The notes: generated by a model from the sequence alone, not told the origin. Positions 10,035 to 21,134 are shown, counted from the stretch's first letter. The stretch: DNA of 64,000 nucleotides from Phytopseudomonas straminea (GCF_900112645.1 NZ_FOMO01000001.1:186001-250000), one strand, 5' to 3'. Numbers and translations are program-made.

Positions 10035-10790
10035 TTACAGGTAGTTGTTGGTCATCTCGTCGAGGAAGCCTTCGCTGCGCATCTCATCGAGGGCCTTCTG
10101 CAGGCGCTGTACCACCTCGTCCGGAGTGTCCTTGTTGAGTGCCAGATACAGCTCCGCCTCGTTGAAACGCAGCACGGTATTGAGCCCGGTGACGCCTTCC
10201 TGCTTGGCCAGGTAACGGCCGACCGGGTCGGTAGTGGCCCATAGGTCGATCTTGCCGCTGGTGAGCTTCTTGACGTTTTCCTGATCGCGCAGCGCGTTGA
10301 CCGGCGCCAGGCCCTGGCTTTCCAGGTGCTGGCTCACCGCGTCGTTCTTGTACGCGCCGATGGTGTACTGCCCGGCATCCTTGAGGCTTTTAACGGTGAG
10401 GTTGCTGCCTGGCGCGGCAAGCAGCACCCAGCCGGTCTTGGCCAGCGGGCCAACCCACTTGAACAGCGGCTGACGCTCGGGAGTGAAGGTGGTGGAAAAC
10501 AGCCCGTAGTTGGGTTTGTCCTGGGTCAGCTTGTAGAGGCGATCCCAGGGGAAGCGCAGGGTCAGGCTGTACTTGATGCCGGCACGTTTGAACATCTCGC
10601 GCACGATCTCGGCGTTGATGCCATCGATGCCGTCGTCACGGGCGAAGTTCTTGTCATCGACCGCCATGTTGAACGGCGGGAAGTTCTCGGTCAGCAGCAC
10701 CATCTTGTAGTCGGCGGGCAGTTCGGCCCTGGCCGTAAAGGCCATGAAACCCAGCCCGAGCAGTGCAATGGTCTTCAAAGTGCTCAACAT
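10035..10790 (-). CDS. Orphan periplasmic solute-binding-like protein (SBP_bac_3 family), copy 1
   Basis: 251-residue exported protein: signal peptide ending near FTARAEL, then a two-lobe binding fold with LLTENFPPFNMA, GINAEIVREMFKRAG and the hinge region KWVGPL. This is the family of amino-acid ABC transporter binding proteins, but no permease or ATPase gene is nearby, so it may act as a sensor or partner with a distant transporter. It is a close paralogue of the next gene (same length, most motifs shared), 171 bases apart and both on the minus strand, pointing to tandem duplication. The ligand cannot be told from the sequence. Confidence 0.85.
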   Translation of the reverse strand: MLSTLKTIALLGLGFMAFTARAELPADYKMVLLTENFPPFNMAVDDKNFARDDGIDGINAEIVREMFKRAGIKYSLTLRFPWDRLYKLTQDKPNYGLFSTTFTPERQPLFKWVGPLAKTGWVLLAAPGSNLTVKSLKDAGQYTIGAYKNDAVSQHLESQGLAPVNALRDQENVKKLTSGKIDLWATTDPVGRYLAKQEGVTGLNTVLRFNEAELYLALNKDTPDEVVQRLQKALDEMRSEGFLDEMTNNYL

Positions 10791-10961
10791 CAGTCGTTCC
10801 CCGCCACGTGGTTATGATTATGCTTGGCGGCCTCCTGCCGAACGTCGCACCACCACCGTCCTGGCAATGGCTGCCGCGCGCAAGGCACGCCAGTATGAAC
10901 GCCGAATCATAGCCACGCCGGCGCCCCTCAGTACCTTGGCGTGCCCATCAAACGTTCAGGG

Positions 10962-11717
10962 CTAAAGATAGCTGTTGAGGATACTGTCGACGATCCCCTC
11001 AGCGCGCATCTTGTCCAATTCCGACTGCAGCTTCTGTACCACCTCGTCAGGCACCTCCTTGTTCAGTGCCAGATAGAGCTGCGCGCTGTTGAAACGCAGC
11101 ACAGTCTTCAAGCCGCTGACACCTTCCTGGCGCGCCAGGTAGCGGCCCGCTGGATCACCAGTGGCCCACAGGTCGATCTGCCCCGCCATCAGCTTCTTGG
11201 CGTTTTCCTGGTCGCGCAGCGAGGTCAACGGCTGCAAGCCTTGCTTCTCGAGGTGCTCGGCGATGGCATCCCCCTTGTAGGCGCCAATGCGGTACTGCTT
11301 GGCCTGCTGCAGGTTGTTGACCACCAACTTGCTGTCGCCGCGCGCCAGCAGCACCCAGTCGTCCGGGCCGATGGGGCCGACCCACTTGAACAGCGCCTCG
11401 CGCTCGGGCAGCCGCGCGGTCACGAACACACCGTAGTCGGGCTTTTCCAGTGCGAGCTTGTAGATGCGATCCCAGGGAAAACGCAGGGTCAGGCTGTACT
11501 TGATGCCGGCGCGCTTGAACATTTCGCGCACCACGTCGACGGCGATCCCGTCGATGTTGTCTTCCTGGGCGAAGTTCTTGCCGTTGATCGCCATGTTGTA
11601 GGGCGGGAAGTTTTCCGTCAGCAACACCACGTTGTAGTTCGGGTCGATTTCGGCGCGCGCCACCGACGCCATCACAAGCAGGGCTCCTGCCGCTGCCAAC
11701 CACAGACGTTTGCACAT
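10962..11717 (-). CDS. Orphan periplasmic solute-binding-like protein, copy 2
   Basis: 251 residues, exported (signal peptide ending near SVARAEI), sharing with its neighbour the segments VVLLTENFPPYNMA, VREMFKRAGIKYSLTLRF, FKWVGPI, LRDQEN and LYLALNKE. The family is SBP_bac_3. A stand-alone pair without membrane components is conserved just before hisF in pseudomonads as I recall. The spacing to copy 1 and the separate upstream region suggest independent promoters. Confidence 0.85.
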   Translation of the reverse strand: MCKRLWLAAAGALLVMASVARAEIDPNYNVVLLTENFPPYNMAINGKNFAQEDNIDGIAVDVVREMFKRAGIKYSLTLRFPWDRIYKLALEKPDYGVFVTARLPEREALFKWVGPIGPDDWVLLARGDSKLVVNNLQQAKQYRIGAYKGDAIAEHLEKQGLQPLTSLRDQENAKKLMAGQIDLWATGDPAGRYLARQEGVSGLKTVLRFNSAQLYLALNKEVPDEVVQKLQSELDKMRAEGIVDSILNSYL

Positions 11718-11919
11718 GTACTGGACTACCTGTCATTCAATGCGTTGACGAGCGGCCGGAAAGGTAGCGCCCGGCGTGACCGGACGTTCGGGCAAAAATA
11801 GCAAGCTAGACGCTTTGGCTTGACCCGATGCTTGTCACACGGGTGCTAGCTTAGCGCCATTAGCGGGCACCCAAAAGGCCAATTGCACCAGATTGGGCGC
11901 ACCGCTGACGAGGCACGGC

Positions 11920-12690
<771 letters not shown>

Positions 12691-12708
12691 ACGGAGCTCC
12701 CGTAGGGT

Positions 12709-12766
12709 GGGTGCAACCCACCGATAAAGATTAGGTCAGTTGCGGCGGGCTTCACCCGCCCTACGG
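12709..12766. repeat. REP-like inverted repeat between hisF and hisA
   Basis: CGTAGGGTGGGT near 12710 is answered by ACCCGCCCTACGG at 12753-12766, with internal GGTGGGTT/CGGGC pairing. The same GTAGGGTGGGT-type arm appears in the repeats at 22095-22159 and 22316-22386. It fills nearly all of the hisF-hisA gap. Confidence 0.8.
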
Positions 12767-12767
12767 T

Positions 12768-13505
12768 TCAAACCTTGAAGTTGTCGCAAAACGCCTGCGC
12801 TTGCGCCACGTCCAGAGTGCCTTCGTAGATCGCGCGGCCGGTGATGGCGCCGACGATGCCAGGCGAACGAGCCAGCAGCAGCTTCTCGATATCGCCCAGG
12901 TTGTGGATGCCGCCGGAAGCGATCACCGGGATGCGGCTGGCGGCAGCCAGGGCGGCGGTGGCTTCGACGTTGCAGCCCTGCATCATGCCGTCTTTGGCGA
13001 TATCGGTATAAACGATGGCCGACACACCGTCTGCCTCGAAACGCTTGGCCAGGTCGGTGGCCTGCACGCTGCTGACTTCCGCCCAGCCATCGGTGGCGAC
13101 GAAGCCATCCTTGGCGTCCAGGCCGACGATGACCTTGCCCGGGAAGGCCTTACAGGCGTCGGTGACGAACTGCGGATCCTTCACGGCCTTGGTGCCGATG
13201 ATCACGTAGCTGACGCCGGCCTTGACGTAGTGCTCGATGGTTTCCAGCGAGCGGATACCGCCGCCGATCTGAATCGGCAAGTTCGGGTAGCGCTTGGCGA
13301 TGGCGGTAACCACTTCACCATTGACCGGCTGACCTTCGAAGGCACCATTAAGGTCGACAAGGTGCAGGCGACGGCAGCCGCCCTCGACCCACTTGGCGGC
13401 CATGCTCACCGGGTCATCGGAGAACACCGTGGAATCTTCCATGCGGCCCTGGCGAAGGCGTACGCAGGCGCCGTCCTTGAGGTCGATAGCGGGGATAATC
13501 AGCAT
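12768..13505 (-). CDS. hisA: Phosphoribosylformimino-AICAR-P isomerase HisA
   Basis: Amadori isomerase, fourth step of histidine synthesis. 245-residue half-barrel-duplicated fold with [12 protein letters not shown] (catalytic D8), [16 protein letters not shown] and [10 protein letters not shown] chose the ATG at 13505; an in-frame ATG three codons upstream (13514) would add only MLQ and does not match the family start. Follows the DUF2164 gene by 39 bases and precedes hisF. Confidence 0.97.
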   Translation of the reverse strand: MLIIPAIDLKDGACVRLRQGRMEDSTVFSDDPVSMAAKWVEGGCRRLHLVDLNGAFEGQPVNGEVVTAIAKRYPNLPIQIGGGIRSLETIEHYVKAGVSYVIIGTKAVKDPQFVTDACKAFPGKVIVGLDAKDGFVATDGWAEVSSVQATDLAKRFEADGVSAIVYTDIAKDGMMQGCNVEATAALAAASRIPVIASGGIHNLGDIEKLLLARSPGIVGAITGRAIYEGTLDVAQAQAFCDNFKV

Positions 13506-13544
13506 CTGCAGCACCTTGTCTAGTTCAGCCGGCCTGGGCCGGGA

Positions 13545-13775
13545 TCAATCTTTCTCGAGCGCCCACAGGTCGACTTCGAGGCTCTCGAAGCGCTCGCGCA
13601 GCAAGCTGTGCGCATCGGTGATCGCTCGGTTGTAGTAATGCGGGGCGATGTCGCGCCCGAACAGTTCGAGCAGCTCCAGCTCGAAGCGGTCGCTCAGAAA
13701 GCGCTGCAGCTTGTGCACCGCATCGCTTTCCTGCTCGGGCGTGAGCGTCAGAACCGGGCCTTTGAGCCGTGCCAT
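13545..13775 (-). CDS. DUF2164 family small protein
   Basis: 76-residue acidic cytoplasmic protein with ITLTPEQ-type start (here LTLTPEQESDAV) and the FGRDIAPHYYNRAI motif that I recognise as DUF2164. Function unknown. It is embedded in the histidine group: its ATG abuts the hisH stop and 39 bases separate it from hisA, so it is expected to be co-expressed with them. No catalytic residues are evident; a regulatory or accessory role is only a guess. Confidence 0.85.
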   Translation of the reverse strand: MARLKGPVLTLTPEQESDAVHKLQRFLSDRFELELLELFGRDIAPHYYNRAITDAHSLLRERFESLEVDLWALEKD

Positions 13776-14414
13776 CTACCAGCGGCCATCCCAGGCGGCG
13801 AAGTTCTGCAGCAGCTGCAGGCCATGGGTGTGGCTCTTCTCCGGATGGAACTGCACGGCGAAACGCGAACCGTCGGCCAGGGCCGCGGCGAAATCCTTCC
13901 CGTAGTGACCACGGCCAACCACCTGCTGAGCCTTGGCCGCTTCGACATAGAAGCTGTGCACGAAGTAGAAGCGCGCCTGCTCGGGGATGTTGTGCCACAG
14001 CGGATGCTTGACCGCCTGGCTCACCTCGTTCCAGCCCATGTGGGGGACTTTCAGCGGCTCACCGTCCTCGACCATGTCCTTGCCGAAGAAGCGCACCTGG
14101 CCGGGAAATAGGCCGATGCAGTCGACACCGTCGTTCTCTTCGCTGCGGTCGAGCAGCGCCTGCATGCCCACGCAGATGCCGAGAAACGGACGATCCTGGC
14201 TGACTTCGCGAACCAGTTCGTCAAAGCCCAGGCGGCGGATCTCGGCCATGCAGTCGCGGATCGCGCCAACGCCGGGAAACACCACACGGTCGGCCTCGCG
14301 GATCACCTGATCATCGCTGGTCACCAGCACACGGCCGGCGCCCACATGTTCCAGCGCCTTGGACACCGAGTGCAGGTTGCCCATGCCGTAGTCGATGACG
14401 GCTACCGTCTGCAT
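13776..14414 (-). CDS. hisH: Imidazole glycerol phosphate synthase, glutaminase subunit HisH
   Basis: Class-I amidotransferase that supplies ammonia to HisF. 212 residues, with the oxyanion/nucleophile motif [12 protein letters not shown] and the partner His-Glu in FHPEKSH, so the catalytic triad is intact. Starts [13 protein letters not shown]. Its start codon shares a base with the hisB stop region at 14414, so hisB and hisH are tightly coupled. Confidence 0.98.
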   Translation of the reverse strand: MQTVAVIDYGMGNLHSVSKALEHVGAGRVLVTSDDQVIREADRVVFPGVGAIRDCMAEIRRLGFDELVREVSQDRPFLGICVGMQALLDRSEENDGVDCIGLFPGQVRFFGKDMVEDGEPLKVPHMGWNEVSQAVKHPLWHNIPEQARFYFVHSFYVEAAKAQQVVGRGHYGKDFAAALADGSRFAVQFHPEKSHTHGLQLLQNFAAWDGRW

Positions 14415-15007
14415 CAGAGCACGCCCTTGGTCGATGGCATCTGCCCGGCCATGCGCGGGTCGAGTTCGACCGCCATGCGCAGGGCGCGACCGAAGGCCTT
14501 GAACACGGTTTCGATCTGGTGGTGGGTGTTCACGCCACGCAGGTTGTCGATGTGCAGGCTGACCTGAGCATGGTTGACGAAGCCCTGGAAGAATTCCTGG
14601 AACAGGTCGACATCGAAGCCGCCGACCACCGCGCGGGTGAACGGCACGTGCATCTGCAGGCCGGGACGACCGGAGAAGTCGATCACCACGCGCGACAACG
14701 CTTCGTCCAGCGGCACGTAGGAGTGGCCGTAGCGGGTCATGCCCTTCTTGTCGCCAACGGCCTTGGCGAAGGCCTGGCCGAGGGTGATGCCGACGTCTTC
14801 GACGGTGTGGTGGTCGTCGATGTGCAGATCGCCCTTGCAGAAGATGTCCAGGTCGATCAGGCCATGGCGGGCGATCTGGTCGAGCATGTGCTCGAAGAAC
14901 GGCACGCCGGTATCGAAGGTGGCCTTGCCTGTGCCATCCAGATTGATCGAGACCTTGATCTGGGTCTCCAGGGTATTGCGCTCGACGGATGCCGTACGTT
15001 CGGCCAT
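14414..15007 (-). CDS. hisB: Imidazoleglycerol-phosphate dehydratase HisB
   Basis: Manganese-dependent dehydratase of histidine synthesis, monofunctional as usual in Pseudomonas. 197 residues with the metal motifs [23 protein letters not shown] and a C-terminal [17 protein letters not shown] chose ATG 15007 ([12 protein letters not shown]), the family start; an upstream in-frame ATG at 15046 adds 13 residues not seen in the family. First gene of the group hisB-hisH-DUF2164-hisA-hisF. Confidence 0.97.
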   Translation of the reverse strand: MAERTASVERNTLETQIKVSINLDGTGKATFDTGVPFFEHMLDQIARHGLIDLDIFCKGDLHIDDHHTVEDVGITLGQAFAKAVGDKKGMTRYGHSYVPLDEALSRVVIDFSGRPGLQMHVPFTRAVVGGFDVDLFQEFFQGFVNHAQVSLHIDNLRGVNTHHQIETVFKAFGRALRMAVELDPRMAGQMPSTKGVL

Positions 15008-15142
15008 CACCTGCTCCACAAAATCGTTGGGCGAAAGGGCGAACATTATAGGCTGATAAGCGGCAAAGCTATAAAGCCGTCCGGCAAAAATGCCGCAAGG
15101 CGCGGCAGTCGGAATTCAGGGCTTATCAAAAGACGCGCATAA

Positions 15143-15179
15143 AAAATCCCGCGGACGCACAAGGCGTCGGCGGGATTTT
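15143..15179 (-). terminator. Terminator downstream of the OFA-type transporter
   Basis: On the minus strand, AAAATCCCGCCGACGC pairs with GCGTCCGCGGGATTTT and is followed by more T. It separates the transporter gene from hisB. Confidence 0.88.
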
Positions 15180-15198
15180 CACGATATCGCGAGCTAGA

Positions 15199-15281
15199 GC
15201 CCTGCTAGGCAAAACCAGGCGAGGAAGCGGAGTGTACTTTTGTACATGAGCATTCCGAGCCTGGTTTTAACGCCGCAGGGC
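15199..15281. repeat. Long imperfect inverted repeat (83 bp)
   Basis: The left arm GCCCTGCTAGGCAAAACCAGGC (shown in parts: GCCCTGC 15199-15205, AAAACCAGGC 15211-15220) is answered by GCCTGGTTTT and GCAGGGC (15275-15281). Inside, GTGTAC/GTACAT and GGA..TCC pair further. The whole can fold into one long stem just after the transporter stop codon. It is distinct from the adjacent terminator and resembles a mobile or regulatory repeat. Confidence 0.75.
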
Positions 15282-15301
15282 CGACGCGCAGCAGATCGTG
15301 A

Positions 15302-16960
15302 TTAGTGGAACAGGACTACGGTCTTCTGCAGGGTAATCCAAACACCCCAAGCCAGCGGGATACCCACGGCCAACCAGGCAGCGATCACCAGCGGCTTGCT
15401 CGACGGATCGGCAGCCCACTCCAGCTCCGCAGCGGACGGCTTGGATTTCTCGCCATGGGCGCGCTCGGCGGCCAGCTCTGCGTCGGTCATGAAATACTTC
15501 GGATCCACAGGGCGGACCAGCAGGTTGCAGATGAAGCCCAGCACCAGCAGACCAGCGAGGATGTACAGGGTGATGTCATAAGCGGCAGCGCGCTCGACGC
15601 CGATGCTCAGCTGATACTCACGCAGATAGTTCACCAGTACCGGACCCAGCACGCCAGCGAAGGCCCAGGCAGTCAGCAGACGACCGTGGATCGCACCGAC
15701 CATCTGGGTACCGAACAGGTCAGCCAGGTAAGCCGGAACGGTCGCGAAGCCACCACCGTACATGGACAGGATCAGGCAGAAGGCGAACACGAACAGCGCG
15801 ATGCTGCCCAGGTGACCGGTCCACGGAACCAGCGCGTACAGGGTGAAGCCCAGCGCGAAGAACACGAAGTAGGTCGCCTTGCGGCCGATCAGGTCGGAGA
15901 ACGAAGCCCAGAAGAAACGACCACCGATGTTGAACAGACTGAGCAGGCCGGTGAAGCCCGCAGCGATGGCGGCGATCTGGCCAAGCTGTGCAGCGCTCAG
16001 TTCACTGAACGGCACGTTCAGGCCGATCAGTTTGCCGCCGAAGACTTCCTGCAGCATGGGCGAAGCCATGCCGATGATGCCGATACCAGCCGATACGTTC
16101 AGGCACAGTACGGCCCAGACCAGCCAGAACTGCGGAGTTTTCCACGCGGTGTTCACGTGGACATGGCCCTTGGTGATCATCGCGTTGTTGGCCTTGGCAG
16201 CCGGAGCGACCCAGCCAGCAGGCTTCCAGCCGGTTGGCGGAACGCGGTAGGCCAGTGCGCCGCCGACCATGAAGATGAAGTAGATCACCGCCATGACCAC
16301 GAAGCTCTGCCATACACCTACGCCAGTTTCATTGGCGAAGTGGCCCATCAGCGCCGCGGCCAGAGGTGCACCGACCATCGCGCCGCCACCGAAGCCCATG
16401 ATGGCCATACCGGTAGCCATACCGCGCTTGTCCGGGAACCACTTGATCAGCGTCGATACCGGGGAGATGTAGCCCAGACCCAGACCGATACCACCGATCA
16501 CGCCGGAACCGACCCACATCAGCCAGATCTGGTGGGTATAGATACCCAGCGCGGAGATCAGCAGACCGCCACACCAGCACACGGCCGAAACCAGACCTGC
16601 TTTACGCGGACCGGCATGCTCCAGCCAGCCGCCCCATACAGCAGCTGCGCAACCCAGGAACACGAAGAACAGGGTATAGATCCAGCCCAGCATGGAGATC
16701 TGCCAATCGCAGTTGCTGGCGAAGATCTGCTCGAAGAAACCAATTTCCGGCGCACACGCGACTGGCGCGGTGATACCAATGGCCTTGGACAACGGCAGCC
16801 AGAATACGGAGAACCCGTAGGCCATGCCGATACACAGGTGGATGGCGAGGGCAGCTGGCGGAACCAGCCAGCGGTTGAAACCGGGCTTAGCGATGATGCG
16901 TTCCTTGGACAGGAAAGCAGGCGTCGCCGAAGCACCGTTTTGCACGGTGGCGTCAGTCAT
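15302..16960 (-). CDS. OFA-family MFS transporter (oxalate/formate antiporter type)
   Basis: 552-residue inner-membrane protein with about 12 hydrophobic segments. The YGFSVFWLPLSKAIG first helix region, GLGLGYISPVSTLIKWFPDKRG and GMATGMAIMGFGGGAM are typical of OFA-family carriers such as OxlT and YhjX, which move organic anions. An insert with two cysteines (residues about 66-86) follows helix 1, and the C-terminal tail carries a further pair of hydrophobic segments. The substrate cannot be assigned. It is followed by the 83-bp inverted repeat and a terminator. Confidence 0.85.
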   Translation of the reverse strand: MTDATVQNGASATPAFLSKERIIAKPGFNRWLVPPAALAIHLCIGMAYGFSVFWLPLSKAIGITAPVACAPEIGFFEQIFASNCDWQISMLGWIYTLFFVFLGCAAAVWGGWLEHAGPRKAGLVSAVCWCGGLLISALGIYTHQIWLMWVGSGVIGGIGLGLGYISPVSTLIKWFPDKRGMATGMAIMGFGGGAMVGAPLAAALMGHFANETGVGVWQSFVVMAVIYFIFMVGGALAYRVPPTGWKPAGWVAPAAKANNAMITKGHVHVNTAWKTPQFWLVWAVLCLNVSAGIGIIGMASPMLQEVFGGKLIGLNVPFSELSAAQLGQIAAIAAGFTGLLSLFNIGGRFFWASFSDLIGRKATYFVFFALGFTLYALVPWTGHLGSIALFVFAFCLILSMYGGGFATVPAYLADLFGTQMVGAIHGRLLTAWAFAGVLGPVLVNYLREYQLSIGVERAAAYDITLYILAGLLVLGFICNLLVRPVDPKYFMTDAELAAERAHGEKSKPSAAELEWAADPSSKPLVIAAWLAVGIPLAWGVWITLQKTVVLFH

Positions 16961-17569
16961 GTTTTCTTCTCTGATTAGGTTGGCAAACAGGTAATTACTG
17001 GCGAAACATCGATAGAAGCATCGCCAAACAACAAGTAAGTATGGGGAGAGTCCATTCGTTCTAGCTGGTCGCTAGCTCCCCGTGGCATTGTGTCACATCG
17101 CCATGGTCGCATTGCAACCACCCAAACGATAGTTTTGCGGGTCTACAGCACCTTTTTAGGCATTGATTCTGGCTCTAATCGACAGCCGGTAGAAAACCGG
17201 CGCCAAAATACACGCCCTCCAATGTCCGGGCTAGGCGCGACAGTAGCGAGCCCGGATGACAGTTCGACTGCCAAAAGCAGGCACACCAAATCAATACCTG
17301 CGCCACAGCATAGCCAACCCTCGATTACGCACCGAAATTATTGCCCTGCACCGCGCATGAATACCCGTGCCTACAGTGCAAGCGGCAATTCTGCAGATTC
17401 AATGCCGCAAATCTTGACTAGTAGTGGTCTACCAGCTCAGGCAATACGCCTCGCGTTGGCCAGTGCCTGCCAGCAGAGCTCGCGCGTACACGACTGCCTT
17501 TAACCGCGGGGACGCCTCGGGCGTTATACTCGCGGATTCCAATTTCTCGTCACTGCATAGGACTCGTCC
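16961..17569. other. Divergent intergenic region, 609 bp
   Basis: The gap between the OFA transporter and the asmA-like gene has no convincing coding sequence. A hairpin (GGGGAG at 17043-17048 with CTCCCC at 17076-17081, inner CTAGC/GCTAG) lies 80-120 bases upstream of the transporter start and may sit in its leader. A TATACT at 17525-17530 is a possible -10 element for the asmA-like gene, but no good -35 is spaced with it. Confidence 0.5.
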
Positions 17570-19801
17570 ATGAAAGCGCTCGGCAAAATCCTGGGTCTGT
17601 TCTTCCTCGGACTACTGCTGATCATCGTGGCGTTGGGCTTTGCCCTGACTCACCTGTTCGACCCCAACGACTACAAGGATGAAATCCGCCAACTGGCGCG
17701 GGACAAGGCCAACCTCGAGCTGACCCTCAACGGCGACATTGGCTGGAGCCTGTTCCCCTGGCTGGGCCTTGAGCTGACCGACGCCACCCTGGCCAGCGCC
17801 AGCACGCCGGACAAGCCGTTCGCCAATCTGCGCCTGCTTGGTCTGTCGGTGCGCGTGCTGCCGCTGCTGCGCAAGGAAGTGCAGATGAGCGACATCCGCG
17901 TCGACGGCCTGAACCTCGACCTGCAGCGTGACGAAAACGGCCACGGCAACTGGGAAGACGTCGGCCACCCGCCGGCCAAGCCAGGTGATGCGCCGGCCGA
18001 ACAAACCGCAAGCAACGACGCACCGCAATCAGCAGACAAGCCGACGCAGGAAAGTAGCGGCCAGCCGATCAAGCTGGACATCGACAGCCTGATCGTCAAC
18101 GGTGCCCGGGTGGACTACCGCGACGCCCAGAAGGGCCAGCAATTCAGCGCCGAGAGCATCCAGCTGACCACCGGCGCGATCCGCGAAGGCGCCGGTGTGC
18201 CGATCAAGCTCAGCGCATTCTTCGGCAGTAACCAGCCGGTGATGCGTGCGCGCACCGAACTGCAGGGCGAGCTGCGCTTCGACCGCGTCCTCAAACGCTA
18301 CCAACTCGAAGATGCGCGTCTGTCCGGCGAGGCGTCTGGCGAGCCATTCAATGGCCAGACCCTCACCTATGCAGCCCAGGGCCAATTGCTGGTCGACCTG
18401 GCAGCACAAGTCGCCGAATGGAATGGCCTCAAATTGTCCGCCAACCAGTTGCGCGCCCTGGGTGAAGTGAAGGTGCGTGACCTACAGAGCGAGCCGAAGC
18501 TGTCCGGCGGCCTGTCGGTAGCGCCCGTCAACCTGCGCGAGTTTCTCGCCAGCCTCGGTCAGAAATTGCCGCCGATGAACGACGAGAAAACCCTGTCGCA
18601 ATTCGAGCTGGTCACCCAACTGAACGGCACTGCCAACAGCCTGTCGCTGGACGAGCTGACCCTCAAGCTCGACGACAGCACCTTTACCGGCAAGCTCGCC
18701 GTGGCCGACTTCGCCAAGCAGGCGCTGCGCGTGCAGCTCAAGGGCGACAAGCTCGACCTCGACCGCTACCTGCCACCCGCTAGCAAGGACAAGAAGGACG
18801 CCGACTCGGCGCGCAAGGCCGAAGTGCGTGAAACCGTCGCCAACGCTGGCCAGGCCGGCACCACGCCAGTGCCCAACACACCGACCCAGCAGGCCTGGAG
18901 CTCCAGCGAAGTGCTCCCGATCCCGGCCCTGCGCAAACTCGATATGCAGGCCAACCTGACCCTCGACCAGCTGACCCTACAGAAGCAGACACTCAGCGCC
19001 GTCAGCCTCAAGGCCCGCGGCCAAGGTGGCGCGCTGAGCCTGGAAGAGCTGCGCGGCAAGCTTGGCAACGGCAGCTTCGCCATCAAGGCCGATGCCGATG
19101 TGCGCCCCGCCGTGCCGGTGCTCAGCCTGCATACCCAACTGAGCGGCATGCCGGTCGAGCCATTCCTCAAGGACGAACAGCGCCCCTCGCCGCTCAAGGG
19201 CCTGCTCGACCTGAACAGCGACCTGACCACCAGCGGCAACAGTCAGAAAGCCTGGATCGACGCCCTCAACGGCACCGCCAGCTTCATGCTCAAAGACGGC
19301 GTGCTGGTCGACGCCAACCTGGAGCAGCAACTGTGCCGCGGCATTTCCACCCTCAACCGCAAACAGTTGAGCGGCGAGCCGCGCAGCAAAGACACGCCCT
19401 TCGAGCGCTTGCAAGGCAGCCTGAGCATCCGCAACGGCGTGGCCAGCAACCCCGATCTGCAGACCCGTATCCCCGGCCTGAGCGTGGCCGGCAACGGTGA
19501 TGTCGACCTGCGCGTACTGGGCATGGATTACCGCGTTGGCATCACCATCGAAGGCGATCAGCGCGAAATGCCGGACCCGGCCTGCGAGGTCAACCAGCGC
19601 TACGTCGGCATCGCCTGGCCGCTGCACTGCCGGGGCCCACTGGAGCTCGGCGCCAAGGCCTGCCGCCTGGATCAGGAAGGCATGGGCAAGGTCGCAGCCA
19701 AGCTGGCCGGCGATCGCATCAACGAAAAGCTCGAAGAGAAGCTCGGTGATAAGGTCAGCCCGGAACTGAAAGACGCACTCAAGGGCCTGTTCAAGCGATG
19801 A
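17570..19801 (+). CDS. AsmA-family envelope protein
   Basis: 743-residue protein anchored by one N-terminal membrane helix (residues about 8-27) with the rest in the periplasm, rich in beta-strand repeats. The N-terminal AsmA domain ([20 protein letters not shown]) and the C-terminal AsmA_2-type region are recognisable. A proline/serine/glutamine-rich linker occurs near residues 130-165. Relatives are implicated in outer-membrane lipid homeostasis and phospholipid transport. The stop overlaps the mutY start as ATGA, so mutY and yggX are translationally coupled to it, as in P. aeruginosa. Confidence 0.9.
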   Translation: MKALGKILGLFFLGLLLIIVALGFALTHLFDPNDYKDEIRQLARDKANLELTLNGDIGWSLFPWLGLELTDATLASASTPDKPFANLRLLGLSVRVLPLLRKEVQMSDIRVDGLNLDLQRDENGHGNWEDVGHPPAKPGDAPAEQTASNDAPQSADKPTQESSGQPIKLDIDSLIVNGARVDYRDAQKGQQFSAESIQLTTGAIREGAGVPIKLSAFFGSNQPVMRARTELQGELRFDRVLKRYQLEDARLSGEASGEPFNGQTLTYAAQGQLLVDLAAQVAEWNGLKLSANQLRALGEVKVRDLQSEPKLSGGLSVAPVNLREFLASLGQKLPPMNDEKTLSQFELVTQLNGTANSLSLDELTLKLDDSTFTGKLAVADFAKQALRVQLKGDKLDLDRYLPPASKDKKDADSARKAEVRETVANAGQAGTTPVPNTPTQQAWSSSEVLPIPALRKLDMQANLTLDQLTLQKQTLSAVSLKARGQGGALSLEELRGKLGNGSFAIKADADVRPAVPVLSLHTQLSGMPVEPFLKDEQRPSPLKGLLDLNSDLTTSGNSQKAWIDALNGTASFMLKDGVLVDANLEQQLCRGISTLNRKQLSGEPRSKDTPFERLQGSLSIRNGVASNPDLQTRIPGLSVAGNGDVDLRVLGMDYRVGITIEGDQREMPDPACEVNQRYVGIAWPLHCRGPLELGAKACRLDQEGMGKVAAKLAGDRINEKLEEKLGDKVSPELKDALKGLFKR

Positions 19802-20865
19802 CTCCCGAGCAATTCTCCAGCGCCGTGCTGCGCTGGTACGACGCGCACGGCCGCAAGGACCTGCCCTGGCAGCAGAACATCACGCCATACCGCGTGTGGG
19901 TCTCGGAGATCATGCTGCAGCAGACCCAGGTCAGCACCGTGCTCGGCTACTTCGACCGCTTCATGAGCGCGCTGCCCACCGTGCGCGATCTGGCCGAAGC
20001 GCCGGAAGACGAAGTGCTGCACCTGTGGACCGGCCTGGGTTATTACACCCGCGCCCGCAACCTGCAGAAGACCGCGCAGATCATCATGGCCGAGCACGGC
20101 GGCGAATTCCCACGCAGCGTCGAAGCCCTCACCGAACTACCCGGCATCGGCCGCTCGACGGCAGGCGCCATTGCCAGCCTGAGCATGGGCCTGCGCGCGC
20201 CGATTCTCGACGGCAACGTCAAACGCGTGCTGGCCCGTTTCGTCGCCCAGGAAGGCTATCCGGGCGAGCCCAAGGTAGCCAAGCAGCTATGGGCCGTGGC
20301 CGAGCGCTTCCTGCCCGAGGAACGCGTCAATCATTACACCCAGGCGATGATGGACCTGGGCGCCACGCTCTGCACACGCAGCAAGCCCACCTGCCTGCTC
20401 TGCCCGGTACAAAGCGGCTGCGAAGCGCATCTGCTCGGCCTGGAGATCCGCTACCCGGTGGCCAAGCCGCGCAAGGAACTGCCGCAGAAACGCACCCTGA
20501 TGCCCATGCTGGTCAGCCGTGACGGCGCCGTGCTGCTCTACCGGCGGCCGTCTACCGGCCTCTGGGGCGGCCTGTGGAGCCTGCCGGAACTCGATGACCT
20601 CGACGCCCTGAACGGCCTCGCCGACCAGCACCAACTACGCCTCGGCGAACGCCGCCAGCTCGACCAAATCACCCATACCTTCAGCCACTTCCAACTGGCC
20701 ATCGACCCCTGGCTGATCGAGGTCGACGGCGTGCCCGGCTACGTGGCCGAGGCCGACTGGCTCTGGTATAACCTCGCCACCCCGCCGCGCCTGGGCCTCG
20801 CCGCCCCGGTCAAAAAGCTGCTCAAACGCGCGGCCGACGCACTGCATACAGGAGAAATGGCATGA
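19798..20865 (+). CDS. mutY: A/G-specific adenine DNA glycosylase MutY
   Basis: Removes adenine mispaired with 8-oxoguanine. 355 residues: helix-hairpin-helix glycosylase core with [12 protein letters not shown], the [11 protein letters not shown] catalytic aspartate region, the 4Fe-4S cluster ligands C-x6-C-x2-C-x5-C in [18 protein letters not shown], and a C-terminal NUDIX-like 8-oxoG recognition domain. Coupled by four-base overlaps to the asmA-like gene upstream and yggX downstream. Confidence 0.98.
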   Translation: MTPEQFSSAVLRWYDAHGRKDLPWQQNITPYRVWVSEIMLQQTQVSTVLGYFDRFMSALPTVRDLAEAPEDEVLHLWTGLGYYTRARNLQKTAQIIMAEHGGEFPRSVEALTELPGIGRSTAGAIASLSMGLRAPILDGNVKRVLARFVAQEGYPGEPKVAKQLWAVAERFLPEERVNHYTQAMMDLGATLCTRSKPTCLLCPVQSGCEAHLLGLEIRYPVAKPRKELPQKRTLMPMLVSRDGAVLLYRRPSTGLWGGLWSLPELDDLDALNGLADQHQLRLGERRQLDQITHTFSHFQLAIDPWLIEVDGVPGYVAEADWLWYNLATPPRLGLAAPVKKLLKRAADALHTGEMA

Positions 20866-21134
20866 CCCGCACCGTGATGTGCCGCAAGCACAAACAGGAA
20901 CTCCCCGGCCTGGATCGCGCGCCCTACCCTGGCGCCAAAGGCGAAGACATCTTCCAGAACGTCTCCAAGCAAGCCTGGGACGAATGGCAGAAGCACCAGA
21001 CCTTGCTGATCAACGAGCGTCGCCTGAACATGATGAACGCCGAAGACCGCAAATTCCTGCAGGCCGAGATGGACAAGTTCCTCTCCGGCGAGGATTACGC
21101 CCAGGCCGAAGGCTACGTGCCGCCCAGCGAATAA
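20862..21134 (+). CDS. yggX: YggX-type Fe(II)-trafficking protein
   Basis: 90-residue protein linked in enterobacteria to protection of iron-sulfur clusters from oxidation. It has the family start [10 protein letters not shown] with the conserved cysteine, then PYPGAKG and a [11 protein letters not shown] helix. Its gene overlaps mutY by four bases; the pairing makes sense because MutY carries an iron-sulfur cluster. No terminator is seen before tRNA-Phe, which has its own promoter. Confidence 0.96.
   Translation: MTRTVMCRKHKQELPGLDRAPYPGAKGEDIFQNVSKQAWDEWQKHQTLLINERRLNMMNAEDRKFLQAEMDKFLSGEDYAQAEGYVPPSE

Noticed and set aside
15305..16978. 557-codon open frame antisense to the OFA transporter
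   Set aside because: It mirrors the transporter gene along its full length, is composed of Gln/His/Asp-rich shadow sequence typical of antisense frames in high-GC DNA, and has no domain motif.
17090..17503. 137-codon frame in the OFA/asmA-like gap
   Set aside because: Low-complexity composition unlike neighbours, no Shine-Dalgarno, no recognisable domain.
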